This document shows positions 51,168 through 58,687 of a stretch of 64,000 bases of DNA, piece by piece; within the stretch, counting starts at the first letter, position 1; every line of letters starts with the position of its first letter. The DNA is from Avibacterium paragallinarum (GTDB lineage: Bacteria; Pseudomonadota; Gammaproteobacteria; Enterobacterales; Pasteurellaceae), in contig NZ_UGHK01000002.1 of the NCBI RefSeq assembly GCF_900450705.1, forward strand, positions 682,001 through 746,000. Reading direction: 5' to 3'. The notes beneath the pieces were generated by a model that was not told the origin of the DNA, searched no databases, and saw nothing but the letters and a program-made list of their open reading frames with translations. Position numbers and translations under genes: made by a program.

Positions 51168-51417
51168 TCGCAAAAGCGACCGATTGTTAGAAGCCCATTA
51201 CGCTGAAGATGGCTTTGAAGAACGGTTACAAGCAGAAATCCAACGCATTGACGAGCAAATCAGAAAGGGCGATGAAACGCTCTTTGACGAGTTCACCCAA
51301 ACCCTGTGCGACAACGATTTATTTTGGCTTGCCGTAGGAAGCGGGGCGGATTACCTCCCCTACCGACAACAAGCCATCGAGAAATTAGCCAAGCAAAAAA
51401 TCATTCAGAGGATTTAA
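51136..51417 (+). CDS. Hypothetical phage protein
   Basis: 93 residues (MSYLQIAQTYDRKSDRLLEAHYAEDGFEERLQAEI...). ATG 51136 sits behind AGGAGAGG, so the longer frame to 51037 is not used. Helical; unknown function. Same operon. Confidence 0.55.
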   Translation: MSYLQIAQTYDRKSDRLLEAHYAEDGFEERLQAEIQRIDEQIRKGDETLFDEFTQTLCDNDLFWLAVGSGADYLPYRQQAIEKLAKQKIIQRI

Positions 51418-51419
51418 TA

Positions 51420-52355
51420 ATGGAATTCAATTTAATTTTATCCACCGAAAGCAAAGTGCTTTCTACCAACATTTCCACCTTCCAACAACAAGCCGAAAAC
51501 TATCTTGCCGGGCTTAGCAACAGATTTGAAACGGATGACGACTTCGCCCAAGCAAAGCAAGACATTAAAGATTTAACCGAGCTAGAAAAACGCACTAAAG
51601 AAGCCATTGCCAATGCTCAAAATGGCGAAATTAAACAGCTTATTGAACAGGCTCAAGCGATAGCAGAACGTTTCCGCCAAGCTCGTTTAGAGCGTGAAAA
51701 GCTGGTGAAAACCAAAGAAGCGGAAATCAAAGCGAGCATTGTTAATGACGCATTTGAACGACTTGCCGTCGTCAAATCAGGCTTTGAAAACGATGTGTGC
51801 ATTGCACTTGAACAGGTTATCTCAAAAGCCACGATTAAAAAACGCTTAGACGAAGCAACCAAACGCCGTAGCACTCTTGCCACTCTCACGAAAGCTGTAA
51901 ATGCCGAAGAAACCCTTATCGGGGCAGAAATTGCAACCGAAGCTGCTCGACTTTCTGCGCGTCGTAAGCTAATCCCTATCTCTTATGAGTATCTCTTTAA
52001 GGATTGGCTCAATCTGATTACTGGCGATGACGAGCTTGAACCCATCATTCAAGCACGAATTGCCGAAGAAGAAAAACGCGAAGCGGAAATCAAAGCCAAA
52101 GCGGAGCAAGAGGCAAAAGCCCGTGCGGAAGCGAAGTTACAAGAAAACGCCCACAGCCAACAGGAAAACATCAATGAAAATACGGCGAATAGTGGACCGC
52201 AAACGCCAAGCCAAGCAACGCCACCAGCGACAACGCAATTTATTCTTAAAATCCCTGCTCAAGAAATCCCATTTACAGGAACGCTTGAACAATTAAGAGA
52301 ATATTTCGCTCCAGTTAAAGCGTTGGGAATTACGGCAACGATTGTGAAAAAATAA
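51420..52355 (+). CDS. Coiled-coil phage protein
   Basis: 311 residues from ATG 51420 (GAGGA upstream). Long helical region, then a charged KAEQEAKARAEAKL stretch and a C-terminal domain (FILKIPAQEIPFTGTLEQLREYFAPVKALGITATIV). Resembles the DUF1351-type proteins often encoded with phage Bet/Exo genes, but I am not certain. Confidence 0.55.
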   Translation: MEFNLILSTESKVLSTNISTFQQQAENYLAGLSNRFETDDDFAQAKQDIKDLTELEKRTKEAIANAQNGEIKQLIEQAQAIAERFRQARLEREKLVKTKEAEIKASIVNDAFERLAVVKSGFENDVCIALEQVISKATIKKRLDEATKRRSTLATLTKAVNAEETLIGAEIATEAARLSARRKLIPISYEYLFKDWLNLITGDDELEPIIQARIAEEEKREAEIKAKAEQEAKARAEAKLQENAHSQQENINENTANSGPQTPSQATPPATTQFILKIPAQEIPFTGTLEQLREYFAPVKALGITATIVKK

Positions 52356-52358
52356 GAC

Positions 52359-52449
52359 TTTACAACCGCCCTACTTCGGATTAAGATAACCGCACTTACA
52401 CAATTTACCAATAGCGGCTATCCGCACCCGACCGAATGGCGGATTTTTT
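52359..52449 (+). promoter_or_regulatory. Promoter–attenuator module 2
   Basis: TTTACA, 17 bp, TAAGAT (52359–52387), then hairpin and T-run ending at 52449. Same unit as at 48727. Confidence 0.6.
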
Positions 52450-52488
52450 ATACCTAAATTCTACCTGCGCAGATCTGCGCAGCTCAAA

Positions 52489-52566
52489 GATCGGGTCGAG
52501 AGGGCGATATACAACACATCTGAATAAGCCCCAGCTGACTATTGGCAGTGTAAGTGAAGCCCGATC
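52489..52566 (+). ncRNA. C4-like antisense RNA 2
   Basis: Closing stem GATCGGG/CCCGATC. The inner stem is GGGC (52502–52505) with GCCC (52528–52531), a compensatory change relative to GAAC/GTTC in copies 1 and 3. Seed CTATTGG (52539–52545) is complementary to CCAATAG (52602–52608) at the SD of KilA-N 2. Confidence 0.7.
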
Positions 52567-52617
52567 ACCCTACTTACAGTGATTGGATTATAAACTTCTA
52601 TCCAATAGGTATAAAAA

Positions 52618-53226
52618 ATGTCAAACGTAACTATTCTAAAAACTTCAATCCGTGAAAATAATGGCTTATTCTCATTAAATGATCTACATATTGCCAGTGG
52701 TGGTGAAAGTAAACATCGTCCAAATCAATTTCTTCGCCTTGACCAAACAAAAGAACTTATTGCAGAGATGGAGAACGAAAACCAACCACGCAATACGATT
52801 TTGGTTGTTAAAAATGGTATGGGGTCTTACGCTTGCGAAGAACTCGTCCTATCCTATGCAATGTGGATAAGCCCGAAATTTCATCTCGTTGTCTTGCGTG
52901 CTTTCTTGGCAATGCACAAAGGTGAAGTGAAACAGCAACAACTCGCTTTGCCAGAACCCGAAAATAACGAATTATTGCAACTATTGATGCGTATTTACTG
53001 CTACGGCTTGCAATATTCTGATTATCAACGTGCAGTACTTGGCACATCTCTCAATGATGAGGTAGGGAAAGGCAAGTTGATCGGCGATTTCTGCACAGAG
53101 GGAGAGCCAGCTCAACAGGGCTACTTATTTGTCTTCACACCGAATATAGAGAAAGACCTGCAACAAGCAAGAGAAATCATCAATCGACACGTTAAAGCCC
53201 AACATAAAAAACGAACCGAGTTTTAA
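52618..53226 (+). CDS. KilA-N domain antirepressor-like protein 2
   Basis: 202 residues. The N-terminal KilA-N half differs clearly from copies 1 and 3 (VTILKTSIRENNGLFSLNDLHIASGG), while the C-terminal 130 residues are nearly identical, down to the nucleotide level. The start is the ATG at 52618 behind TAGG. Presumed antirepressor controlled by C4-like RNA 2. Confidence 0.82.
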   Translation: MSNVTILKTSIRENNGLFSLNDLHIASGGESKHRPNQFLRLDQTKELIAEMENENQPRNTILVVKNGMGSYACEELVLSYAMWISPKFHLVVLRAFLAMHKGEVKQQQLALPEPENNELLQLLMRIYCYGLQYSDYQRAVLGTSLNDEVGKGKLIGDFCTEGEPAQQGYLFVFTPNIEKDLQQAREIINRHVKAQHKKRTEF

Positions 53227-53305
53227 CATCTAATCCAAAACCGACCGCACTTTAAAAAACGTGTGGCGGTTTTGCTCAACCTAAATTCAGCCAAAAGGTG
53301 AAATT

Positions 53306-53428
53306 ATGTTCAAAATTTTAATGATTATCGGCTTGTTGTGGTGTGCGTACGAACTCGATTTAGGCTCAGACTGCGACGGGCATTATTGTGGAATAACAAC
53401 AGATTTAATAGCAAACAAAGGAAAATAA
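53306..53428 (+). CDS. Small Cys-rich membrane peptide 1
   Basis: 40 residues: MFKILMIIGLLWCAYELDLG... followed by DCDGHYCG. One membrane segment plus a CxxxxxC motif. A near-copy follows KilA-N 3 at 57911. SD AAGGTG. Its function is unknown. Confidence 0.55.
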   Translation: MFKILMIIGLLWCAYELDLGSDCDGHYCGITTDLIANKGK

Positions 53429-53429
53429 A

Positions 53430-54218
53430 ATGACAACAGCACTTCAAACTTTAACCCAAAAACTCGCTGAACGCTTTGAAATTGCAGACAGTTCAGGTTT
53501 AATACAAACCCTGAAAAACACGGCATTCAAAGGCGATGTAAATGACAGCCAGATGGCCGCACTTTTAATTGTAGCCAATCAATATGGCTTAAATCCTTGG
53601 ACAAAAGAAATTTATGCCTTCCCTGATAAAGGGGGCGGTATTACACCAATTGTTGGTATTGATGGATGGGCAAGGATTTTAAATGAAAACCCTCAATTTG
53701 ACGGTATTGAATTCGATTTAGACGAAGAAAAGTGTACTTGTCGTATTTATCGTAAAGATAGATCAAGACCGATTAGCATTACAGAATATATGAGTGAATG
53801 CTATCGTGATATACAAGGCCCTTGGAGAACGCACCCTAAAAGGATGTTACGCCACAAGGCAATGATTCAATGTGCAAGGTTAGCTTTTGGCTTTACAGGT
53901 ATTTACGACCAAGACGAAGCTGAACGCATTGTAGAAAATCAAAAAGAACCGTTAAATGTAACGCCAAAACCAACGGTCATTGACACCACTGCGACAACTA
54001 TCATTCACGCCACGCCTGAAAAAGTAGCAGAAATTCGTCAGTTAATTGAACTCACTGGCACACCGCTTGAAAAAGTATTGGCATCTGCCGGAGTGAATGA
54101 ATTAGAGCTGATAACGGCAGAACGTGCAGAAGGCGTATTGAAAAAACTGCATCTTACGCTTGATAAACAAAATGCACAAAATCAAGCCAATAACGCAGAT
54201 GAAGGAATCCCACTATGA
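53430..54218 (+). CDS. bet: Recombinase Bet (RecT/Red-beta type)
   Basis: 262 residues. This single-strand annealing protein pairs complementary DNA during phage recombination. Motifs: QMAALLIVANQYGLNPWTKEIYAFPDKGGGITPIVGIDGWARI and THPKRMLRHKAMIQCARLAFGF. Directly followed by the exonuclease with a 4-bp overlap. Starts 1 bp after the small Cys-rich gene. Confidence 0.94.
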   Translation: MTTALQTLTQKLAERFEIADSSGLIQTLKNTAFKGDVNDSQMAALLIVANQYGLNPWTKEIYAFPDKGGGITPIVGIDGWARILNENPQFDGIEFDLDEEKCTCRIYRKDRSRPISITEYMSECYRDIQGPWRTHPKRMLRHKAMIQCARLAFGFTGIYDQDEAERIVENQKEPLNVTPKPTVIDTTATTIIHATPEKVAEIRQLIELTGTPLEKVLASAGVNELELITAERAEGVLKKLHLTLDKQNAQNQANNADEGIPL

Positions 54219-54844
54219 TAGATGGCTTAATCACACTTGATTGTGAACAAGGCTCGGAAGAATGGCTAGCCGCACGGCTAGGCATTCCCACTGGCACGGG
54301 CATTAAAAATATCGTGTCTAACAGTGGGCAAAAGTCTGCTAGCTGGGTGAGTTATCTCGCTGAACTGGTTGCCGAAAGTATTGAGGGCGGAAAAGAAAAT
54401 GTAAAAACCGCTGCAATGGAACGCGGCAATCAGCTTGAGCCACTGGCAAGAATGGCGTATGAGTTTGAAACAGGCAATGATGTTGTACAGGTTGGCGGTG
54501 TCTATCTTAATGCCGACAAAGAGCTAATGATTAGCCCTGATGGACTCATTCCTACCCTTAGAAAAGGGCTGGAAATCAAATGCCCAAAAATGAAAACTCA
54601 TATCAAATATTTGCTCGAAGGTGGTGTGCCGAGTGAGTACGTTATTCAAGTGCAATCCGCTTTATGGGTAACAGGCTATGAGACGTGGGATTTTGTCAGT
54701 TATTGCCCAGAATATCAAAAGCAGCCTTTTTATCTTTACACCGTGCAACGTGATGAAATATTAATGAAGGCATTTGATAAATATATTCCCGAATTTTTGA
54801 CCGCACTTAAGGCACTTAAAGGAGAAAACCAATGGCAGGCATAA
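54215..54844 (+). CDS. exo: Lambda exonuclease-like nuclease (YqaJ)
   Basis: 209 residues, 5'–3' double-strand exonuclease partner of Bet. Motifs: [35 protein letters not shown] and the catalytic LEIKCPK. It feeds single strands to Bet. Overlaps bet and ssb. Confidence 0.93.
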   Translation: MIDGLITLDCEQGSEEWLAARLGIPTGTGIKNIVSNSGQKSASWVSYLAELVAESIEGGKENVKTAAMERGNQLEPLARMAYEFETGNDVVQVGGVYLNADKELMISPDGLIPTLRKGLEIKCPKMKTHIKYLLEGGVPSEYVIQVQSALWVTGYETWDFVSYCPEYQKQPFYLYTVQRDEILMKAFDKYIPEFLTALKALKGENQWQA

Positions 54845-55311
54845 ACAAAGCCATCATCGTCGGCAATTTAGGCAACGATCCAGAAATCCGCACAATGCAA
54901 AATGGCGATCAGGTTGCAACAATCAGCGTGGCAACCTCAGAAAGCTGGACGGATAAGCAAACAGGCGAACGGCGAGAACTCACCGAATGGCACAGAATTG
55001 TACTTTATCGGCGGTTAGCGGAAATTGCAGGGCAATACCTCAAAAAAGGCTCAAAAGTCTATATTGAGGGGCGTATCAGAACCCGAAAATGGCAAGACCA
55101 GCACGGCGTTGAGCGTTACACCACCGAAATTCAAGGCGACAGCTTGCAGATGTTAGATAGCCGCCAAGATGGACAAAGTGCACAAACAAACGCACCACCG
55201 CGTCAAACGCAATCAACAAAATCCAATGCTTATGCTAACGCTAAAAGTGGCAACTACACGCCACCACCGCAGAATAATGGTGATGAGTTAGATGATGATA
55301 TTCCGTTCTGA
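54832..55311 (+). CDS. ssb: Single-strand DNA-binding protein
   Basis: 159 residues. OB-fold N-terminus ([35 protein letters not shown]) and the conserved acidic tip ending DDDIPF that binds partner proteins. Linker is Gln/Asn-rich. It completes the bet–exo–ssb recombination set. Confidence 0.95.
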   Translation: MAGINKAIIVGNLGNDPEIRTMQNGDQVATISVATSESWTDKQTGERRELTEWHRIVLYRRLAEIAGQYLKKGSKVYIEGRIRTRKWQDQHGVERYTTEIQGDSLQMLDSRQDGQSAQTNAPPRQTQSTKSNAYANAKSGNYTPPPQNNGDELDDDIPF

Positions 55312-55312
55312 T

Positions 55313-55329
55313 TTGTCTAGCCTAGACAA
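55313..55329. promoter_or_regulatory. Palindrome TTGTCTAG-C-CTAGACAA after ssb
   Basis: Perfect 8-bp arms with a single central base. A GCCCTCA/TGAGGGC hairpin follows (55353–55369). Possibly an operator for the neighbouring RHH gene. Confidence 0.4.
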
Positions 55330-55374
55330 TTTCAGATGATTTTTAGACAAATGCCCTCACTTGAGGGCTTACAT

Positions 55375-55557
55375 TTAAGTGTGAGCCTGCTCAAACAACT
55401 CAACCGCCTGAATAATCAACTGATTTTGAGGAATATCAAGTTGTTTGCTTAATTGCTCAATTTTCGCAATGGTAGCAAGGGGGAGTTTATAGCTTTTCGC
55501 TTTCACGCCACGCTTTACATCGCTTCGGGCTTTAATCTCATTAATTGACATTGCCAT
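55375..55557 (-). CDS. Small RHH/CopG-type DNA-binding protein 2
   Basis: 60 residues (MAMSINEIKARSDVKRGVKAKSY...). A YKLPLATIAKIEQLSKQLDIPQNQLIIQAVELFEQ strand-helix-helix pattern. It follows an Ibs-like peptide gene by 69 bp in the same minus-strand unit as in module 1. SD is weaker (AGAGA). Confidence 0.65.
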   Translation of the reverse strand: MAMSINEIKARSDVKRGVKAKSYKLPLATIAKIEQLSKQLDIPQNQLIIQAVELFEQAHT

Positions 55558-55625
55558 AAAATTTCTCTATGATAAAACTAATTTGAAGAACCGAGGGGTC
55601 TCCCCCTCGGATAGTTACCAAACCG

Positions 55626-55685
55626 TTAGTATGCTGGGGAGCTAATCACTAACAGAATGATAACTAGGATAATGACCTTAATCAT
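55626..55685 (-). CDS. Ibs-like 19-residue hydrophobic peptide 2
   Basis: MIKVIILVIILLVISSPAY, whose M-x-K start, hydrophobic middle and S..AY end closely match my memory of E. coli Ibs type I toxins. SD AAGGA lies seven bases upstream of ATG 55685. It sits in a small unit with its own promoter and hairpin leader, followed by an RHH gene. Confidence 0.78.
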   Translation of the reverse strand: MIKVIILVIILLVISSPAY

Positions 55686-55724
55686 TTAGCTATCCTTCTT
55701 CGAAGCGTGAGGATTAAGCCTCAC

Positions 55725-55781
55725 ACTCACTTTCAAGCTGTCTCTTGAAAGTGAGTATATTATATATCGGTGTACCGACAA
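55725..55781 (-). promoter_or_regulatory. Promoter and leader hairpins of Ibs-like unit 2
   Basis: On the minus strand TTGTCG (55781–55776), 16 bp, TATACT (55759–55754). The leader then forms a perfect CTCACTTTCAAG/CTTGAAAGTGAG stem and a GTGAGG/CCTCAC stem before the peptide ORF. Confidence 0.65.
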
Positions 55782-55801
55782 AATCAACAAATATTCAAGA
55801 A

Positions 55802-55830
55802 AGCCTACAATTTTTATTGTGGGCTTTTTT
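55802..55830 (+). terminator. Plus-strand terminator before module 3
   Basis: AGCCTACAAT/ATTGTGGGCT followed by TTTTT. Confidence 0.75.
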
Positions 55831-55832
55831 AT

Positions 55833-55898
55833 TTGACAAACCGCCCTACTTCGGATTAAGATAACCGCACTTTCAAGCCGTTTCTAACGGCTTTTTTT
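55833..55898 (+). promoter_or_regulatory. Promoter–attenuator module 3
   Basis: TTGACA, 18 bp, TAAGAT (55833–55862), then the perfect terminator AGCCGTT/AACGGCT plus seven T, only about 30 bases after the expected start. The gene at 55922 lies just below. Confidence 0.65.
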
Positions 55899-55921
55899 GT
55901 ATCTGAATTTAAGGAATATTT

Positions 55922-56947
55922 ATGTGGAAAATTGAAAATGCAGAAGAATTATTAGACTTCGTTCAAACCCTAAAATCCAATGAAAAAATTGAATTTGAAA
56001 AGGTTGAATTTGATTTTTTAAGACAAGTGAAAATTAAAATTCAAGGTAATCCTCTGCGTTATAATGGCAGTATCAATTATGCTATCTGCAAAGGTATTTG
56101 CGAGTTCCAAAATGAAGTATGGCGTGCTTATGCTGAATTTAAAACTGGCAAATCACACATCACCTTGCTAACACAAGAAGAAAAAGATGCACTAGAAATC
56201 ACATTCACTGTAAACGAAGGCTGCACCGAAATCATTGCAGATTTAACAGATATGTTTAACGCAATGCGGAAATTCTTTAAAGAGGTAACAAATGGTATGA
56301 CAGGTGGACAAAAAGTATTAACTTGCACCGCATTTGCATTAACTGTCAGCGGTGCAGTGGTGGGTTACAAATGGTTGGATAACCAAAAAGAAATTCAGCT
56401 TGCACAAATTCAAGCAACGGAAAATCAAGCTGAGCAAAAAAGCGAAAGTGAAGTGTTAAAACAAGCCTTTCTTACAATTCAAGCTGTAGCAAATGAAAGT
56501 AACAACGCTCGTTTTAAACAATCAATACAAAGCATCGAAGAACATTCAGAAAAAGCCTATAGTGAAATGGCTCGTGCTGTAAGCGATGCAGAAAAAGTCA
56601 CTATCTCACAAGGCAATAATACAAAAATCAAACTGGAACAGCCACAACTACAAAAAATCGTGAATGATTTAAATGCACAGGAAAAAGCAACAACAAAACC
56701 TGATACACTTGATTTATACATTGACGGCGTTAAACGTCAAGAAGGTAAAATCACCATTTTTGCCCGCACCTTACAAGGCGAAACTTTTAGTGCTAACATT
56801 GATGCCGATATGTTAGGCGATGACGGTGTAAATGAAATTATCGACCGTGTTAAAGACATTAATACAATTAAGTTAAGCGGAATGATTAAACGCCGTTCTG
56901 GAAAAATTGAACAAGCCACATTCTCTGCGATAGCAACTGAAGAATAA
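55922..56947 (+). CDS. Membrane-anchored protein of unknown function
   Basis: 341 residues. N-terminal 125 residues soluble, then a membrane segment (VLTCTAFALTVSGAVVGYKWL, about 135–155), a long coiled coil (QLAQIQATENQAEQKSESE), and a C-terminal beta-rich domain (LDLYIDGVKRQEGKITIFARTLQGETFSANI). It has its own promoter–attenuator. No family recognised; a lysogenic or exclusion role is possible. Confidence 0.6.
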   Translation: MWKIENAEELLDFVQTLKSNEKIEFEKVEFDFLRQVKIKIQGNPLRYNGSINYAICKGICEFQNEVWRAYAEFKTGKSHITLLTQEEKDALEITFTVNEGCTEIIADLTDMFNAMRKFFKEVTNGMTGGQKVLTCTAFALTVSGAVVGYKWLDNQKEIQLAQIQATENQAEQKSESEVLKQAFLTIQAVANESNNARFKQSIQSIEEHSEKAYSEMARAVSDAEKVTISQGNNTKIKLEQPQLQKIVNDLNAQEKATTKPDTLDLYIDGVKRQEGKITIFARTLQGETFSANIDADMLGDDGVNEIIDRVKDINTIKLSGMIKRRSGKIEQATFSAIATEE

Positions 56948-56953
56948 ATCTAA

Positions 56954-57038
56954 TTGACAAAAACCGCTAACTGGGATTAAGATAACCGCACTTACTTTCC
57001 AAAAGCGGTTTCCGCCTCCGATATAAAGCGGTTTTTTT
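56954..57038 (+). promoter_or_regulatory. Promoter–attenuator module 4
   Basis: TTGACA, 18 bp, TAAGAT (56954–56983) followed by AAGCGGTTTCCGC... and a T-run to 57038. Confidence 0.6.
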
Positions 57039-57066
57039 GTACCTAAATTTAGGTTTAATCCGATGA

Positions 57067-57144
57067 GATCGGGGCGAGAGAACGATATACAATACATCTG
57101 AATAAGTTCCGCCCATCTTTTGGAGGGTAAGTTGAACCCCGATC
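57067..57144 (+). ncRNA. C4-like antisense RNA 3
   Basis: Closing stem GATCGGGG/CCCCGATC, inner stem GAAC/GTTC (57080–57083, 57106–57109). Seed CTTTTGGA (57117–57124) is perfectly complementary to TCCAAAAG (57175–57182) over the SD of KilA-N 3. Confidence 0.7.
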
Positions 57145-57192
57145 ACCACTTAATGATCGGATTAATTACTTAAATCCAAAAGGTACAAAATT

Positions 57193-57828
57193 ATGTCAAA
57201 CTTACAAATCTTAAATAACTCTATCCGCACTTTGGATAATCTTTATTCATTAAATGATCTTCATCTTGCTAGCGGTAATGATCCAAAACATCGCCCTAGT
57301 TTGTTCGTTCGTAATGAGCAGACAAAAGAATTAGTCAAAGAAATTGAAAGTGAAAATACCCGAAGCACAAAAACGATCTTCGCTCTAAAAACCATCAGAG
57401 GTGGCAAAGATATTTCTGTTCAAGGCACTTGGGCTTGCGAAGAACTCGTCCTATCCTATGCAATGTGGATAAGCCCAAAATTTCATCTCATCGTATTGCG
57501 TGCTTTCTTGGCAATGCACAAGGGGGAAGTGAAACAGCAGCAACTCGCCCTACCCGAACCACAAGATAACGAACTCTTGCAACTATTAATGCGTATTTAC
57601 TGCTACGGCTTGCAATATTCTGATTATCAGTGTGCAGTACTTGGGACCTCTCTCAATGATGAGGTAGGGAAAGGCAAGTTGATCGGTGATTTCTGCACAG
57701 AGGGAGAGCCAGCTCAACAGGGCTACTTATTTGTCTTCACACCGAATATAGAGAAAGACCTGCAACAAGCAAGAGAAATCATCAATCGACACGTCCACGC
57801 CCAGCATAAGACGCGAAGCGAATTTTAA
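57193..57828 (+). CDS. KilA-N domain antirepressor-like protein 3
   Basis: 211 residues. N-terminal part again different (QILNNSIRTLDNLYSLNDLHLASGNDPKHRPSLFVRNE), C-terminal 130 residues nearly identical to copies 1 and 2. SD AAGG. Presumed antirepressor under C4-like RNA 3. Confidence 0.82.
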   Translation: MSNLQILNNSIRTLDNLYSLNDLHLASGNDPKHRPSLFVRNEQTKELVKEIESENTRSTKTIFALKTIRGGKDISVQGTWACEELVLSYAMWISPKFHLIVLRAFLAMHKGEVKQQQLALPEPQDNELLQLLMRIYCYGLQYSDYQCAVLGTSLNDEVGKGKLIGDFCTEGEPAQQGYLFVFTPNIEKDLQQAREIINRHVHAQHKTRSEF

Positions 57829-57910
57829 AATCTAACTCAAAACCGACCGCACTTCCCTGTGAACCGTGTGGCGGTTTTGCTTACCTCAAATTCAGCAAAA
57901 AGGTGAAAAT

Positions 57911-58027
57911 ATGTTCAGAATTTTAATGATTATCGGCTTGTTGTGGTGTGCGTTCGAACTTGATTTGAGGGCTGACTGCGATGGGCATTATTGCGGAACA
58001 GCCACAGATTTAATCACAAAAAATTAA
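57911..58027 (+). CDS. Small Cys-rich membrane peptide 2
   Basis: 38 residues, MFRILMIIGLLWCAFELDLRADCDGHYCG..., a near-copy of 53306–53428. The repeated pairing with a KilA-N gene suggests that they moved or duplicated together. Confidence 0.55.
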   Translation: MFRILMIIGLLWCAFELDLRADCDGHYCGTATDLITKN

Positions 58028-58071
58028 CTCAACCCAAGCCTACGTTGTAGGCTTTTTTATTAGGAAACCCT

Positions 58072-58668
58072 ATGGAAAAACTCACCAAATCCAAAGCGAG
58101 GGTAAGAGCGTTTGGTGAGGTGTACACACCTCAAAAACTGGTGCAAAAAATGACCGCACTTTTACCCGAAGAGAGCTTTGAGCCTGAAAAGAAAATCCTC
58201 GAACCCAGCTGTGGCACGGGGAATTTTTTATACGACATTCTAAACCGCAAGCTGTGCAAAATCCTCGTAGGTCCAAAGCGTCCTTATTACAAAGTGCTGA
58301 ATATGTATCAAGCACTAGCGAGCGTGTACGGCGTAGATATTCAACTTGATAACGTGATTGAATGCCAATCTCGCCTCAAATCCCTATTTTACGAACGCCT
58401 CGCAATGCTGCACGTTAAGCCTTTTGACTATTTTGTCGATCACGTCTTAATTAACAACATCAGGCGAGGCAACGCCCTTGAGGACGCATTCATCTTTATT
58501 GATGTCGAGATCGTTTTCAAAGATCGTGATATTGGTATTAAGGTAGAGAAAGATAGCTTTTTGCTTAGCGAATATGAATGCCATTTGCAACAGAACACCT
58601 CTCAACTTCAAGCCGTGCGATTGCTAGCGTTTGAAGATGAGATAGGGATTAGTCGCAATACTCAATAA
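58072..58668 (+). CDS. N6-adenine methyltransferase-like protein lacking NPPY
   Basis: 198 residues. SAM motif LEPSCGTGNFL and the GVDIQLDNVIECQSRL region resemble N6-adenine methylases, as does NNIRRGNAL. The catalytic NPPY/DPPY motif that should follow is absent, and the remainder (EDAFIFIDVEIVFKDRDIGIK) does not resemble a target domain. Either an inactive derivative or a phage family with another role. Lies between a small peptide and a cytosine methylase. Confidence 0.6.
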   Translation: MEKLTKSKARVRAFGEVYTPQKLVQKMTALLPEESFEPEKKILEPSCGTGNFLYDILNRKLCKILVGPKRPYYKVLNMYQALASVYGVDIQLDNVIECQSRLKSLFYERLAMLHVKPFDYFVDHVLINNIRRGNALEDAFIFIDVEIVFKDRDIGIKVEKDSFLLSEYECHLQQNTSQLQAVRLLAFEDEIGISRNTQ

Positions 58669-58687
58669 TTTTCTACAGGAAGTCAAA

